Shown: positions 1-7,579 of the stretch, in pieces | Position numbering within the stretch: position 1 is the stretch's first letter | Layout of the letters: the number at the start of each line of letters is the position of its first letter | Virus record (IMG/VR): IMGVR_UViG_3300037247_001809 | Coordinates: 1-26,622 of that record | DNA length: 26,622 nucleotides | Source: a virus | Strand: one strand, 5' to 3' | Notes under the pieces: model-generated | Database searches by the model: none | What the model was told of the DNA's origin: nothing | The model's input: only the letters and a program-made list of their open reading frames with translations | Translations under genes and position numbers: made by a program

Positions 1-879
1 GTTCTGATCGATGGTGATGGCCGCCCTGCGAGGCCCCGTCACGGCGGTGAGAATGTTGACCCGAGCAATGAACGTGGTGGCGTCCACGACCTCCCAGAAT
101 CGGAAATCGTGCGCGCCCGCAGATGCCTCATGTTCAGGGATGAATAGATGGCCATCGCTGTGTCGAACGGAGACGGCGCCCTCCTGCCCAGACCAGTTGG
201 TCGCCGTGATGATCGCCTCCGTGAACGTGCCGGCGGTGGCGTCCCAGAACTTCAGGCTTAGTTGGTTGGCACCGTCGTCGAAGTAGGCTATCCACATGTC
301 GGCATCGTCGCCCGTGTTCGATGCTGGCATGATGAAGAAGTCATCTTGGCCAGTCTCCGGCTCCACGAAGTTGGCGCCTGGGTCACCCCATGTGGCCCCG
401 CCGTCTACTGACCGACGGGTAAAGTTGCGCACATTGGCGTCGTTGGAGTTTATCCCCGCCCACAGGTCGCCATTGCGGGCCTCTCCGATATCAACATGGA
501 GGGCCTGCGCACTCCCTGGAGCCATGATCGTGCGGACTGCGCCGAGGGTGTCAGTGTCAATGGTCAGACTGCGGTAGACCCAGGTGAGTCCTTGGGTCCA
601 CGTGATATGGATGATCCGGTCGGTGATGCCCGGAGTCGTGCGGGAGTAGTAGACCGCATGCGCTTCTCCAGGCTCTATGGCTAGCGTGCTAATGCTGATC
701 GGTGGGCTCCACGTAAGCCCCCCGTCGATGGTCTTCCTGTAGCGCAGGATGGGGCCCACCGTGTCGTCCAAGTACACCTGGTAACCCACCAGGTGGTCAC
801 GCCAGACGGTGTGGATCTGGTCGCTTTGGCTGTTGTAGGCGTTGACGTTGCAGTCGGGCGCTAGGATTATATCGACCAT
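1..879 (-). CDS. Asp-box (BNR/sialidase-like) beta-propeller protein, probable tail or receptor-binding protein, partial
   Basis: The frame opens with ATG at 879 and stays open for 293 codons to the left edge, so the C-terminus is missing. It starts 5 bases after the tape measure stop. The protein carries repeated Asp-box motifs such as RKTIDGGLTW (about residue 45) and RRSVDGGATWGDP (about residue 150), separated by beta-rich segments typical of a sialidase-fold propeller. No catalytic sialidase set can be confirmed, so the fold is supported but an enzymatic activity is not. Genes just downstream of the tape measure usually encode distal tail or baseplate parts, so a surface-binding tail protein is the likely role. 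This frame is easy to miss because it has no stop inside the window. Confidence 0.8.
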   Translation of the reverse strand, partial: MVDIILAPDCNVNAYNSQSDQIHTVWRDHLVGYQVYLDDTVGPILRYRKTIDGGLTWSPPISISTLAIEPGEAHAVYYSRTTPGITDRIIHITWTQGLTWVYRSLTIDTDTLGAVRTIMAPGSAQALHVDIGEARNGDLWAGINSNDANVRNFTRRSVDGGATWGDPGANFVEPETGQDDFFIMPASNTGDDADMWIAYFDDGANQLSLKFWDATAGTFTEAIITATNWSGQEGAVSVRHSDGHLFIPEHEASAGAHDFRFWEVVDATTFIARVNILTAVTGPRRAAITIDQN

Positions 880-884
880 TTCGG

Positions 885-2630
885 CTAGGCCCTCATCCTC
901 ATCGTGATGGCCTCGAGGTCCAGGCGGATTGACTGCGGGTCCTGCTGCCGCGTGTAGTTGGCCGTAACGTTGAATGTGGTCGACCGCGACGCGCCCATCG
1001 GGCTCACCTGGGCCCCTGCAGGGAGCGACACCAACTCGGGTCCCCGTTCGCCAACGACGGCCGTCCCGGGCGCGCGCTGAACGCCACCCGCGGCGAATCC
1101 GCGGATGCCGGGCACGTCGATTCCGGTGAACGTCTCGAGGAGCGTCAACGCGGCCGTGATCGGATTTAGCATCTGGAGGAACAGGCGCAGTACGTCGATG
1201 ACCCGTCGCACGCCGGCCTCGTACCGCCGCCAGATCACGATGCCGGCGACTAATACCGCGGCGATGCCCAGGACGACCAACGTTATGGGCGAGAAGGCGA
1301 CACTCAGGAGGAAGCCGGCCACGGCCGCCGCGGTCACGCTACCGCTGAACAGGAAGAACAGCACGGCCAGCCCGGGCAGGATGAAACTCAACCCGATGAG
1401 GACCACGCCGAGGCCGCCGACCGCCAGCGCCAACCCGATCACGACCGCCGTCAATACGGGGAACCGTTCGGCCATGCGGGCCAGGAAGCGTAGGACCGGC
1501 GCCATCACCGCGAGGAGCGCGAGGAACGCAGGCACCACGGCGTCGCCCACGGTGATGAGCAGCTCGTTGAAACGATTACGGGCAATGCTTATCTGGCTCG
1601 CCGCGCTGGCGTAGCGTTTCTCCGCCTCCTCGACCAGGGCCGTGTTGGCGGCAAAGGCCTCGGTCCCAAGGTCCATGCTGGTGGCGAGCAGATCGCCGGC
1701 CCCGGACAGTGCGAGGAACGACCGCAAGAGGCGCTGGTCCGCCAGCCCGAGGTCTTCGAGGATGACGAAGGCATCATCGCCACTCCGGCCGAGCCCCTCA
1801 ACGAACCGGCGGAACGCCTCGCCGGCGTCACGCTCGAACACCTCGGCGAACTCGGCCGCCGACAAGCCGGCCGTTTGAGCAAAGATATCAAGCTCCGCGC
1901 TCGTCGTGGCGACCGCCTGGACCATTTCGAGCAGAACACGCTGAACCGCGGTGCCGCCCGCTTCGGCCCTGATACCAAGGGCGGACATCGCGGCCCCGAT
2001 GCTCAGTATTTGCGCGTCGGTCAGGCCGGCGATTTGGCCCGCGGAGGCTATACGGAGAGCGAAGGTGACGATCTCAGACTCGGTGGTGGCGAGGTTGTTG
2101 CCCAGGTCGACGATGGTGGCGCCCAGGCGGTCGAACTGGTCCTGGCCCAGGCCGGTGATGTTCACCAACCGCGCCAACTGCGTTGCCGCGTCCCGGGCCG
2201 CGAGGTTGGTGGTCACGCCCAGGGCGGCCATTACCCGGGTAAACTCCTGGATGTTCTCGATTTCGATGCCTAGCTGGCCGGCCGCCTCGCCCAATCCGGC
2301 CAACTCCTCGGCCGCGGTCGGTATCTCCTGGGCCAACGTGCGGATGCCCTCGGACAACTCCGCAAATTGGGCCTCAGTGGCGTCAACGGTCTTCTGCACC
2401 CCGATGAAGGCAGTCTCAAACGAAATGGCGGCCCGTGCGGACAGGAACCCGAGCCCGATCAGGGGCGCTGCCATAGCGGTCAGCGCACGCCCCGCCTGAC
2501 CCACGCCCTGCGCGAATTGCGCCGTGGACGCGTTGGCCCTGGTGATGGCGTTGTTGTAACGCCCCATGTCGCCGACGAATCGCCCTATGCCCTGGACGAC
2601 TACCTCGACGCCCATGCGTTCGAGCGTCAT
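885..2630 (-). CDS. Phage tail tape measure protein (TP901 family type)
   Basis: Sets tail length and occupies the tail tube lumen before DNA ejection. The 581-residue protein shows the TP901-type tape measure core: an N-terminal helix with SFETAFIGVQKTVDAT (about residues 70-85), then AAEELAGLGEAAGQLG and the AARDAATQLARLVNITG segment. A hydrophobic region at about residues 385-470 contains several potential membrane-spanning stretches, and a Gly/Ala-rich C-terminus contains GERGPELV, a common motif near tape measure ends. It starts with ATG in an ATGA overlap with the chaperone extension, the classical order for long-tailed phages. By the usual rule of about 0.15 nm per residue the tail would be under 100 nm, which is short. 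A later in-frame Met at codon 6 is a possible alternative start. Confidence 0.93.
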   Translation of the reverse strand: MTLERMGVEVVVQGIGRFVGDMGRYNNAITRANASTAQFAQGVGQAGRALTAMAAPLIGLGFLSARAAISFETAFIGVQKTVDATEAQFAELSEGIRTLAQEIPTAAEELAGLGEAAGQLGIEIENIQEFTRVMAALGVTTNLAARDAATQLARLVNITGLGQDQFDRLGATIVDLGNNLATTESEIVTFALRIASAGQIAGLTDAQILSIGAAMSALGIRAEAGGTAVQRVLLEMVQAVATTSAELDIFAQTAGLSAAEFAEVFERDAGEAFRRFVEGLGRSGDDAFVILEDLGLADQRLLRSFLALSGAGDLLATSMDLGTEAFAANTALVEEAEKRYASAASQISIARNRFNELLITVGDAVVPAFLALLAVMAPVLRFLARMAERFPVLTAVVIGLALAVGGLGVVLIGLSFILPGLAVLFFLFSGSVTAAAVAGFLLSVAFSPITLVVLGIAAVLVAGIVIWRRYEAGVRRVIDVLRLFLQMLNPITAALTLLETFTGIDVPGIRGFAAGGVQRAPGTAVVGERGPELVSLPAGAQVSPMGASRSTTFNVTANYTRQQDPQSIRLDLEAITMRMRA

Positions 2631-2929
2631 CGAGCCGGGCCCCGACGACCACCGCGAGGTCGCGGCTGGTGCTTCTTCATTTCACGGGACACAGCATCAC
2701 CCTGGTGGAGTTCGATGAGTTGGTTCAAGCGGTGCCACGCGATGCCGGCGACACGATCCGGCATCGGCAACGCCATCCACTCGGTCCAGGTGTAGAGGCC
2801 GAATCTAGCCGCGGCGCGTTCTTCGGCGCTCGGCACGATTCCCGGGAACAGGGGTTTGTAGTGTATCCCGGTCGCCACGGCCTCCGTCGGTCGGACGCCC
2901 TGAATCGGTTGTCCCCCCACCGTCACTTC
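2627..2929 (-). CDS. Tail assembly chaperone, frameshift-accessed C-terminal extension (T part)
   Basis: This frame has no good start of its own. Its protein-like part begins near 2929 with EVTVGGQPIQGV and ends in an ATGA overlap with the tape measure gene. It contains LYTWTEWMALPMPDRVAG and HRLNQLIELHQ, helical and aromatic content typical of the second half of gpG-gpGT type chaperone pairs. It lies +1 (equivalently -2) relative to the upstream chaperone frame. Joined at the proposed slip site it would give a protein of about 264 residues. Upstream of 2929 this frame reads as Arg/Ser/Pro-rich shadow peptide, so an independent ATG start at 3136 is unlikely. The role is to bind the tape measure and recruit tail tube subunits. 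Position, overlap and frame logic are seen directly; the frameshift is inferred. Confidence 0.75.
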   Translation of the reverse strand, partial: EVTVGGQPIQGVRPTEAVATGIHYKPLFPGIVPSAEERAAARFGLYTWTEWMALPMPDRVAGIAWHRLNQLIELHQGDAVSREMKKHQPRPRGGRRGPAR

Positions 2930-3422
2930 GAAAGCTATCCAGGACTTCCTGGACCGCCACCTCCTCGGCCCCGGCCCTGGCCAGCAATGTCGGGCCAAGG
3001 AGCTCAAGATCGCCCGAGGTGGTTTGGAGAAAGAGCCATTGGACCATCCGGCGTGTGGGATTCGCCTCCACCTCGATGCCGTAGACGTCCGTGAGCAGGG
3101 CCGCCCAATCGTCGCTGTCATGCAGGGCGATGCCATCGGGAACGTGGTCGACGGTCACGCAGGCGGCCGCTAGGATGTTCAACGCCCTGCTGCCCAGTTC
3201 TAACGCCCATTTGGCCCTCGCCGCCTTGTATGTCGGGTCGTCCTCGTTGGGCTCCTCCCGGCCGTCACGGTCCGACCGGGTTATCATCGGTGGCGTGGGC
3301 TCGGACGCGTCCGCCTGCTTTCGCATGGCCACCATCAGCATCGGTGATGCGTCGCGAAGGGTTATCCTGATGCCGTTCGATAGCTCAAACTGGTTCGGGT
3401 TGTCCTCTGTCCTGGTTGACAC
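2805..3422 (-). CDS. Tail assembly chaperone (G part)
   Basis: Lies between the major tail protein and the tape measure gene, the standard position for the first member of the tail chaperone pair. The first ~164 residues look like real coding: an N-terminal beta segment (FELSNGIRITLRDASPML), an acidic stretch, and helical segments (ALELGSRALNILAAACV, TRRMVQWLFLQTT). After LDSFRSDGGG the frame becomes Gly/Arg/Asp-rich low-complexity sequence to its stop, consistent with that tail being used only when no frameshift occurs. Start choice: a strong Shine-Dalgarno at 3430-3436 is 1 base from an ATG at 3428 but 7 bases from an in-frame GTG at 3422, so GTG is preferred; ATG at 3428 adds two residues. 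Confidence 0.82.
   Translation of the reverse strand: MSTRTEDNPNQFELSNGIRITLRDASPMLMVAMRKQADASEPTPPMITRSDRDGREEPNEDDPTYKAARAKWALELGSRALNILAAACVTVDHVPDGIALHDSDDWAALLTDVYGIEVEANPTRRMVQWLFLQTTSGDLELLGPTLLARAGAEEVAVQEVLDSFRSDGGGTTDSGRPTDGGRGDRDTLQTPVPGNRAERRRTRRG
2913..2952 (-). promoter_or_regulatory. Candidate programmed frameshift site (+1 at TTT_CGA or -2 at GGG_GGG)
   Basis: Reading the minus strand in the upstream frame, codons AGC TTT CGA occur at 2936-2928. A +1 slip of the Phe tRNA from TTT to TTC would continue with GAA GTG ACG, joining LDSF to EVTVGG. This resembles the TTT_CGN +1 motif known from influenza PA-X. Twelve bases further on, GGT GGG GGG ACA (2921-2910) offers a poly-G run where a -2 slip enters the same frame as GQPIQG, comparable to Mu-type -2 chaperone frameshifts. 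A small hairpin, CCAGG-AAGT-CCTGG (2952-2939), sits just upstream of the TTT. Sequence cannot decide between the two sites. Confidence 0.55.
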
Positions 3423-3429
3423 CCGCATG

Positions 3430-3436
3430 CCTCCTT
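3430..3436 (-). promoter_or_regulatory. Shine-Dalgarno AAGGAGG that decides the chaperone start
   Basis: A full AAGGAGG on the minus strand ends one base before ATG 3428, too close for normal initiation, and 7 bases before the in-frame GTG at 3422. Spacing therefore favours GTG as the chaperone start. Confidence 0.6.
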
Positions 3437-3450
3437 GCCTGGGGATGCCG

Positions 3451-4971
3451 CTAACTCGGCCCTGCGCCCTTCGTGATTATGCCGTCGGCGCCATCGTCGG
3501 CCAAGCCGCCCGCGTAGACCACATTGGGACTGTCGGGCCCCTCATCGCAAACAGCGAGGGCGTTCCACGTGTCCGCGGCCGGCAGGGCCGTGTTGTCCTC
3601 CGGCGCCAGATACCACGTGTTCCCTCCGTCGATGGTGCGGAAGATGCGGCCCGTCGGGGTCGCGGTGTCATGCGACATATAGCCGACCACGTCGTTGGCG
3701 AACTTGATATCCCTGACGATGCCGGCGCCACTACCCGCGAAGGTCTTCTCGGTCCACGCGGTAGCCTCGTTCAATGTGAACCATAGCTGGCCACCGGCGT
3801 CGCCAATCCACCACTCTGTCTCGGTCTTCATCCACACGACCCCGAGGTCAACGCCCACGTTGGGGCCGGTGACGGCGTTCCAAGTGTCACCCCCATTGTC
3901 GGTCACCACGACGGCGTTCAGGTTCCCCACGGCGACCACATGATTGATGTCGTAGGCATGTACCTCATTCAGGTCTTGGGCGGTGGCAATGCCCGCGTCC
4001 TGAACGATCACGCCCGCGGTGGGGTCGGTGGCGAAGTAGATGTAGCCGTTCTCGCCCACTATCCACGTATGGCGTGGGCCCGCGCTGTAGATTGCCAACG
4101 GCCCGTTGGTGGCGACGAAACCGGTGGTTACCTCCGTCCACACCTCCGTACCTAGCAGGATATCCGCCAGGGGAGCCCAGTGGAGGCTGTCGCTATCCTC
4201 GGAGACGACGACCACGTTGCCACCCACGCAGGCAAACGCGTTGGGGTCCTCGTTGGCGGCCAGGGTGGTGATGTTGGTTTGCCCATAGGTGAGGCCGCCG
4301 TCCTGCGTGAACACGATCTCGGCGGGCAAGCCGGGTGAACCACCTATCGTCTTCGTGAGGAACAGGGCCACGTCGCACCCGCGGCTCGTGATGCCGCACT
4401 CGCCGCACGCGGCAATATCGCAGATCAGCGCGTCGATCACCTCGTTGACCACTTCGGCCTCGGCCTGCTCCTCGTACTGCATACGGTAGATGTGGAACAA
4501 CAACTGGGCCGATATGTCGACCTGTTCGTTGACCAACGCGGTTTGGTCCGGCGACAACGCCCCCAACTCGTCGGTGCTATAGGACCGCGCGCCGGCCTCG
4601 TGGAAGACGAGTATCTTCTTCCAACCGAATTGGAAACTCTGCGGGTTCTGGCACTCGCCCATGTGAACCTGAAAGTCGGTCGGGCAGCGGAGCCGTATGA
4701 TGCGCTCCAGGATTGAGGCGGCGTCCGCGGGATAGCGGAACTGGAAGGTCGTCTGCGGAAGGCCCTCGTCGCCACGGGTTTGCCCCACGACTTGGAACGT
4801 CCCGTACCGCTCGGGGTCCGGGATGTGGATGGGCGAAATGTCGCCCAGGTCCCAGGTCACGCCCTGGGCGCGGGCAAGGCCCTCGTAGAGGTACTCGTTC
4901 TCCGGGCCGGGGCCGAAGGGCTGCATCCAGACGCGGCTAAATGAAGACTGTTGTAGGTCGGCGTTAACCAT
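3451..4971 (-). CDS. Major tail protein with C-terminal Asp-box/YCF48-like beta-propeller
   Basis: A 506-residue protein directly upstream of the tail chaperones, where siphoviruses place the tail tube protein. Residues 1-190 look like a structural tube domain (for example PTDFQVHMGECQNPQSFQFGW, WKKILVFHEAGARSYSTDELG), ending in a Cys-rich linker (C184, C189, C192, C199). From about residue 200 to 500 it becomes a propeller with Asp-box turns FTQDGGLTYG (221-230), VTDNGGDTWNAV (356-367) and FRTIDGGNTWYLA (444-456), plus hairpins such as HTWIVGENGYIYFATD, resembling YCF48/BNR propellers. Usual tube proteins are 130-250 residues, so the addition is large. If this is the tube subunit, every ring would display propellers. 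Start: ATG at 4971 behind AAGGAGG ten bases upstream. The tube assignment rests on gene order; the propeller is seen in the sequence. Confidence 0.75.
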   Translation of the reverse strand: MVNADLQQSSFSRVWMQPFGPGPENEYLYEGLARAQGVTWDLGDISPIHIPDPERYGTFQVVGQTRGDEGLPQTTFQFRYPADAASILERIIRLRCPTDFQVHMGECQNPQSFQFGWKKILVFHEAGARSYSTDELGALSPDQTALVNEQVDISAQLLFHIYRMQYEEQAEAEVVNEVIDALICDIAACGECGITSRGCDVALFLTKTIGGSPGLPAEIVFTQDGGLTYGQTNITTLAANEDPNAFACVGGNVVVVSEDSDSLHWAPLADILLGTEVWTEVTTGFVATNGPLAIYSAGPRHTWIVGENGYIYFATDPTAGVIVQDAGIATAQDLNEVHAYDINHVVAVGNLNAVVVTDNGGDTWNAVTGPNVGVDLGVVWMKTETEWWIGDAGGQLWFTLNEATAWTEKTFAGSGAGIVRDIKFANDVVGYMSHDTATPTGRIFRTIDGGNTWYLAPEDNTALPAADTWNALAVCDEGPDSPNVVYAGGLADDGADGIITKGAGPS

Positions 4972-5018
4972 GGCGATGTGCCCTCCTTGGGATTCGGTGG
5001 TGGCTGCCCCATTCTACC

Positions 5019-5312
5019 TCAAACGTAGAGGGCCGTCACTGCCTGGGCGTCGGTCTTGTACGTGGCCTGGAGGGCGGCCCTGATTTCGATCATGCGGCCC
5101 CGGAGGTCGCGGTGGGTAAAAAGGCCCCTGGCGTGTAGTTGGTTGTGGAGTGTGCGTTGCAAATCGGGCGGTAAACCAAGGGGTGTCAGATCGGGCGGCC
5201 CCACCGGGATACCCATTGATAGGTCCAAGGCGTCCTCGGGGACGCGGACGCGCCACCAGAACCCCTCGGGGTCTTCGTAGTCGCGGTCAACGAGCCGGGG
5301 TTGCTCCAGCAT
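5019..5312 (-). CDS. Small conserved-position protein, possible tail completion or head-tail joining protein
   Basis: A 97-residue soluble protein with no membrane segment or Cys cluster. It is acidic and Pro-rich at the N-terminus (LEQPRLVDRDYEDPEGFWW) and helical at the C-terminus (RMIEIRAALQATYKTDAQAV). I do not recognise the family. It sits between the head-tail region and the major tail protein, where tail terminator or completion proteins are usually encoded. Start: ATG at 5312 has a GGGGGT run about 9 bases upstream; the in-frame ATG at 5339 lacks a plausible ribosome binding site, though it would add nine residues. The gene ends 47 bases before the major tail start, in a gap that holds that gene's Shine-Dalgarno. 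Confidence 0.65.
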   Translation of the reverse strand: MLEQPRLVDRDYEDPEGFWWRVRVPEDALDLSMGIPVGPPDLTPLGLPPDLQRTLHNQLHARGLFTHRDLRGRMIEIRAALQATYKTDAQAVTALYV

Positions 5313-5348
5313 TATTTTGTGACCCCCAGAGAGAGTCATATTGGATGG

Positions 5349-5648
5349 CTAGAGAAGGCGGACTCGATGTCCCCAAGCTAACCACTGAGCCTTGAGTCGA
5401 CGTATGTTGCCAGGGTCATTTATCTGAACCGGCGAGTACCCAAGGATGGACTCCAACGCTTGATACCAGAACCCTCCGTGCTGCTCCAAGTCTTTTAAGA
5501 TGAAGGGAACCGCCTTGGGGCCCATACCGATGATTCTGAGATAAGCTGGGTGGGAAGTTTTCTGAATCTCCAGTGAGTACATGCCGGTCTCTCGGTGCCA
5601 GCGGCCTGCCAATTCGGAGAATTCAACAGCGATTTCTTTTTTGTTCAC
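5349..5648 (-). CDS. Conserved uncharacterised protein of the WHRETG/HPAYxxIIGMG type (inserted gene)
   Basis: A 99-residue protein starting at GTG 5648 in a GTGA overlap with the stop of the upstream 424-residue gene. Recognisable signature: ELAGRWHRETGMYSLEIQ (about residues 11-28), then HPAYLRIIGMGPKAVPFIL, then WYQALESILGYSPVQIND, ending in LKAQWLAWGH. I associate this pattern with a widespread family of small uncharacterised bacterial and mobile-element proteins, without a function I can assert. Its base composition is visibly richer in A and T than its neighbours (for example AAC AAA AAA GAA at codons 2-5), which suggests recent acquisition as a moron within the structural operon. An in-frame upstream extension to 6389 is shadow sequence of the neighbouring gene and is not used. 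Confidence 0.75.
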   Translation of the reverse strand: MNKKEIAVEFSELAGRWHRETGMYSLEIQKTSHPAYLRIIGMGPKAVPFILKDLEQHGGFWYQALESILGYSPVQINDPGNIRRLKAQWLAWGHRVRLL

Positions 5649-6919
5649 AGCGCCACCGCCTGCCCCACCACGGCGTCGCCCTGATGGAAGAAGGACCAGG
5701 CGTCGATGGCGGCCCGCTGGGTCCCCCACGGGTTGTTGAGGTGGCGGGGGCTCAACTGGTAGGACTGGCTTGACGCCGTCGTGCTGACACGGAGGGCCAG
5801 ATCGGTGCGCTTGTCCGCGAATAGCGTCTTGATCGCGTCGCACGTACACACCGGCCGCGGTAGGTGGATGAGCGACAGGTAGGCGATGTGCCGCGCCATC
5901 GTGGGGTCCATCTCGTGATTGGGCGCGTCGGCGTGGTCCAGATCGCGGAGGCCGGCGTAGTACCACACCCGGAGGTTCTCGGGCGACCGCGCCACCGTGG
6001 GCGTCGCGGCGTCGAAGACCTCGGTGGTCGCGTTCCACGTCGCGGCGTTGAAATTGGCAATGCTCCGACGCTGATCGCGTGCCAGGAGGCATCCCGTCTG
6101 AACCGTATGGGCGCACACGAAGCACCCCGCGGTCCCGCAATCGCAGAACTGCGCGGTCGGCGCCCACATCAACGTCACCTGTTGCTGCGGGTCGTTGAAA
6201 TGCCGGTACACGTCGACCGTCGTGATGAAGCTGGCCGCCGAATCCCCATCGACCGCGACCGGGTTGAGCGCGTTCCACAGATCGGGGTCGACTAGCTGCT
6301 CGGCGGCCATCACGATGGTGGCGTTGCCACCCGCGATCACCACGGAGCGCCGGCGGGTGAGGGGATTGTTGAGCGGCCGGACCTCCCATTCATCGCGGGC
6401 TGCCTCACCGGGGAAGTAGACGGCGATCTCGTCGGGGTCCGTCACCGTCGTCGCCACGATCACGGTGGCCGTCTCGGCGTAGCCGTCCCCATCCTCGTCC
6501 GTGTAGACCACCGCGGCCCCGGCCTCGATCACCGACTTGGCCTCAATGCCCCCCGTGATGAAGTGCTTGCGGCGAAGCGTGGCCGGCATTGGGAAGCCGC
6601 GGGCGTCGGCCATTCCCACATTGATGACGTTCGGTATGCCCGGCGGCATCGTTCGGACACGCTCGTCCACGACCCAGTCCGGCAGGGGCGTGTATCCCAA
6701 TTCGGCAGTCACCATCTGCTCGGCCACGGCGATGGCCTGGGCGATGTCCTCGCGGGCCACCTGGCCCGATTCCTGCCAGGCGTACTGCTTCACGACCTGG
6801 GAACATAGGGTGTTCGCCTTCGCGGCCGTGGTCACCTGGTTGAAGTGGCGCGGGTCGAGGCCCATCATCTCGGCCCATGTGTCGAGTGGGAGGAGGGTCT
6901 TGGTCCTAGCGCGTGCCAT
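5645..6919 (-). CDS. Probable head-tail connector or other virion structural protein (424 aa)
   Basis: A 424-residue protein in the connector region between head genes and the major tail protein. The N-terminus is helical (WAEMMGLDPRHFNQVTTAA, IAQAIAVAEQMVTAELGYTPLPDWV), reminiscent of head-tail adaptor helices. The middle is beta-rich with an acidic turn (YTDEDGDGYAETATVIV). A Cys cluster FCDCGTAGCFVCAHTVQTGC at about residues 259-278 could bind metal or form disulfides. The C-terminus holds WYYAGLRDLDH and DPTMARHIAYLSLIHLPRPVCTCD. I do not recognise a named family; the structural assignment comes from position and size. It starts at ATG 6919 in a TAATG overlap with the small membrane gene and ends in a GTGA overlap with the next gene, so it is translationally coupled at both ends. 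Confidence 0.7.
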   Translation of the reverse strand: MARARTKTLLPLDTWAEMMGLDPRHFNQVTTAAKANTLCSQVVKQYAWQESGQVAREDIAQAIAVAEQMVTAELGYTPLPDWVVDERVRTMPPGIPNVINVGMADARGFPMPATLRRKHFITGGIEAKSVIEAGAAVVYTDEDGDGYAETATVIVATTVTDPDEIAVYFPGEAARDEWEVRPLNNPLTRRRSVVIAGGNATIVMAAEQLVDPDLWNALNPVAVDGDSAASFITTVDVYRHFNDPQQQVTLMWAPTAQFCDCGTAGCFVCAHTVQTGCLLARDQRRSIANFNAATWNATTEVFDAATPTVARSPENLRVWYYAGLRDLDHADAPNHEMDPTMARHIAYLSLIHLPRPVCTCDAIKTLFADKRTDLALRVSTTASSQSYQLSPRHLNNPWGTQRAAIDAWSFFHQGDAVVGQAVAL

Positions 6920-7092
6920 TACTCAAATGCCCTCCGGTTGAACGCGCTGGCTTCAACGAATTCGGTCTTGCCATTGATTTCAATGTACCGACCAGGGATC
7001 ATTGACTTCTCTAGGCTCGTACGGCGCGACATGGCGTAGATTACACCCAGCACCCACGCAGTCGCCAGCACGCAGATCATCAAGCCCTTCAT
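6919..7092 (-). CDS. Small single-pass membrane protein (57 aa)
   Basis: A short frame of 57 codons from ATG 7092 to TAA 6921-6919. A GGGAG ribosome binding site lies about 7 bases upstream of the start, and the stop overlaps the next start (TAATG), which strongly supports real translation. Residues 1-22 form one hydrophobic segment (MKGLMICVLATAWVLGVIYA), followed by a positively charged SRRTS and a short soluble tail ending FNRRAFE, giving an N-out/C-in or signal-anchor-like topology. The function is unknown. Its place beside a DUF1360-like membrane protein could indicate a membrane-associated function, but no endolysin is visible, so a holin role is not claimed. Confidence 0.65.
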   Translation of the reverse strand: MKGLMICVLATAWVLGVIYAMSRRTSLEKSMIPGRYIEINGKTEFVEASAFNRRAFE

Positions 7093-7135
7093 GTGCCACT
7101 CCCATTAGGCCAAGGGGCGATTATCACGCCCTGCA

Positions 7136-7579
7136 TCACAGGCATCCCGTGCGGCCCCCGATGACCTGCGGACTGAGACATCGGTTGGTCGACCATCGGT
7201 CGTTGCACTCGCCCGGAATATCCAGGGTCGTGGCGGCTACCATCGCGGCTTCCTGGCCCGCTAGCATCCGTCGCCCGGTAGCATCCCACTGTTCCTGCTG
7301 CCGCCACGTAGGCGCAGGATAAGGGATTCCGCGCGGCCCGTCGCTGTAGCGTCCCCAATGGCGGAAGTGGTGGGTGCGCGAGCAAATCCACCGAACTAGG
7401 GCGCCCTCTACACCTGCCCATCCTTGGCAGTACCAGGTCGTTTCATGCTTGCCAAAAGCACACAGCGCCGGGCCCACTTTGGGGCGCAGCCAACGCCCGA
7501 GGCGTTCGGCCAGCGGGTTCTTACTACTCACACCACCACGGAGCCCCAGGTCAAGATAGAAGCCGCTATCGGTCTTCAT
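7136..7579 (-). CDS. Uncharacterised Cys/His/Trp-rich phage protein (147 aa)
   Basis: Starts at ATG 7579 in an ATGA overlap with the stop of the DUF1360-like gene, which fixes the start; the longer frame to 7747 is a shadow. The protein is rich in Cys, His and Trp: ALCAFGKHETTWYCQGW (about residues 38-54), RWICSRTHHFRHWGRYSDG (about 62-80), followed by RGIPYPAPTWRQQEQWDATG. The CxxxxH and CxRxHH spacings could make a metal site. The last third (IPGECNDRWSTNRC...) is less ordered. No family is recognised. It is co-transcribed with two membrane proteins and a Cys-cluster protein, forming a small accessory block between the glycosyltransferase and the head-tail gene. Confidence 0.6.
   Translation of the reverse strand: MKTDSGFYLDLGLRGGVSSKNPLAERLGRWLRPKVGPALCAFGKHETTWYCQGWAGVEGALVRWICSRTHHFRHWGRYSDGPRGIPYPAPTWRQQEQWDATGRRMLAGQEAAMVAATTLDIPGECNDRWSTNRCLSPQVIGGRTGCL

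Noticed and set aside
5649-6389. In-frame N-terminal extension of the WHRETG-type gene
   Set aside because: This part is an alternative frame of the 424-residue gene; the GTGA overlap at 5648 gives a natural start.
6919-7579. Holin-endolysin lysis cassette around the small membrane proteins
   Set aside because: No muramidase, amidase or peptidase motif occurs nearby, so membrane segments alone do not justify a lysis assignment.
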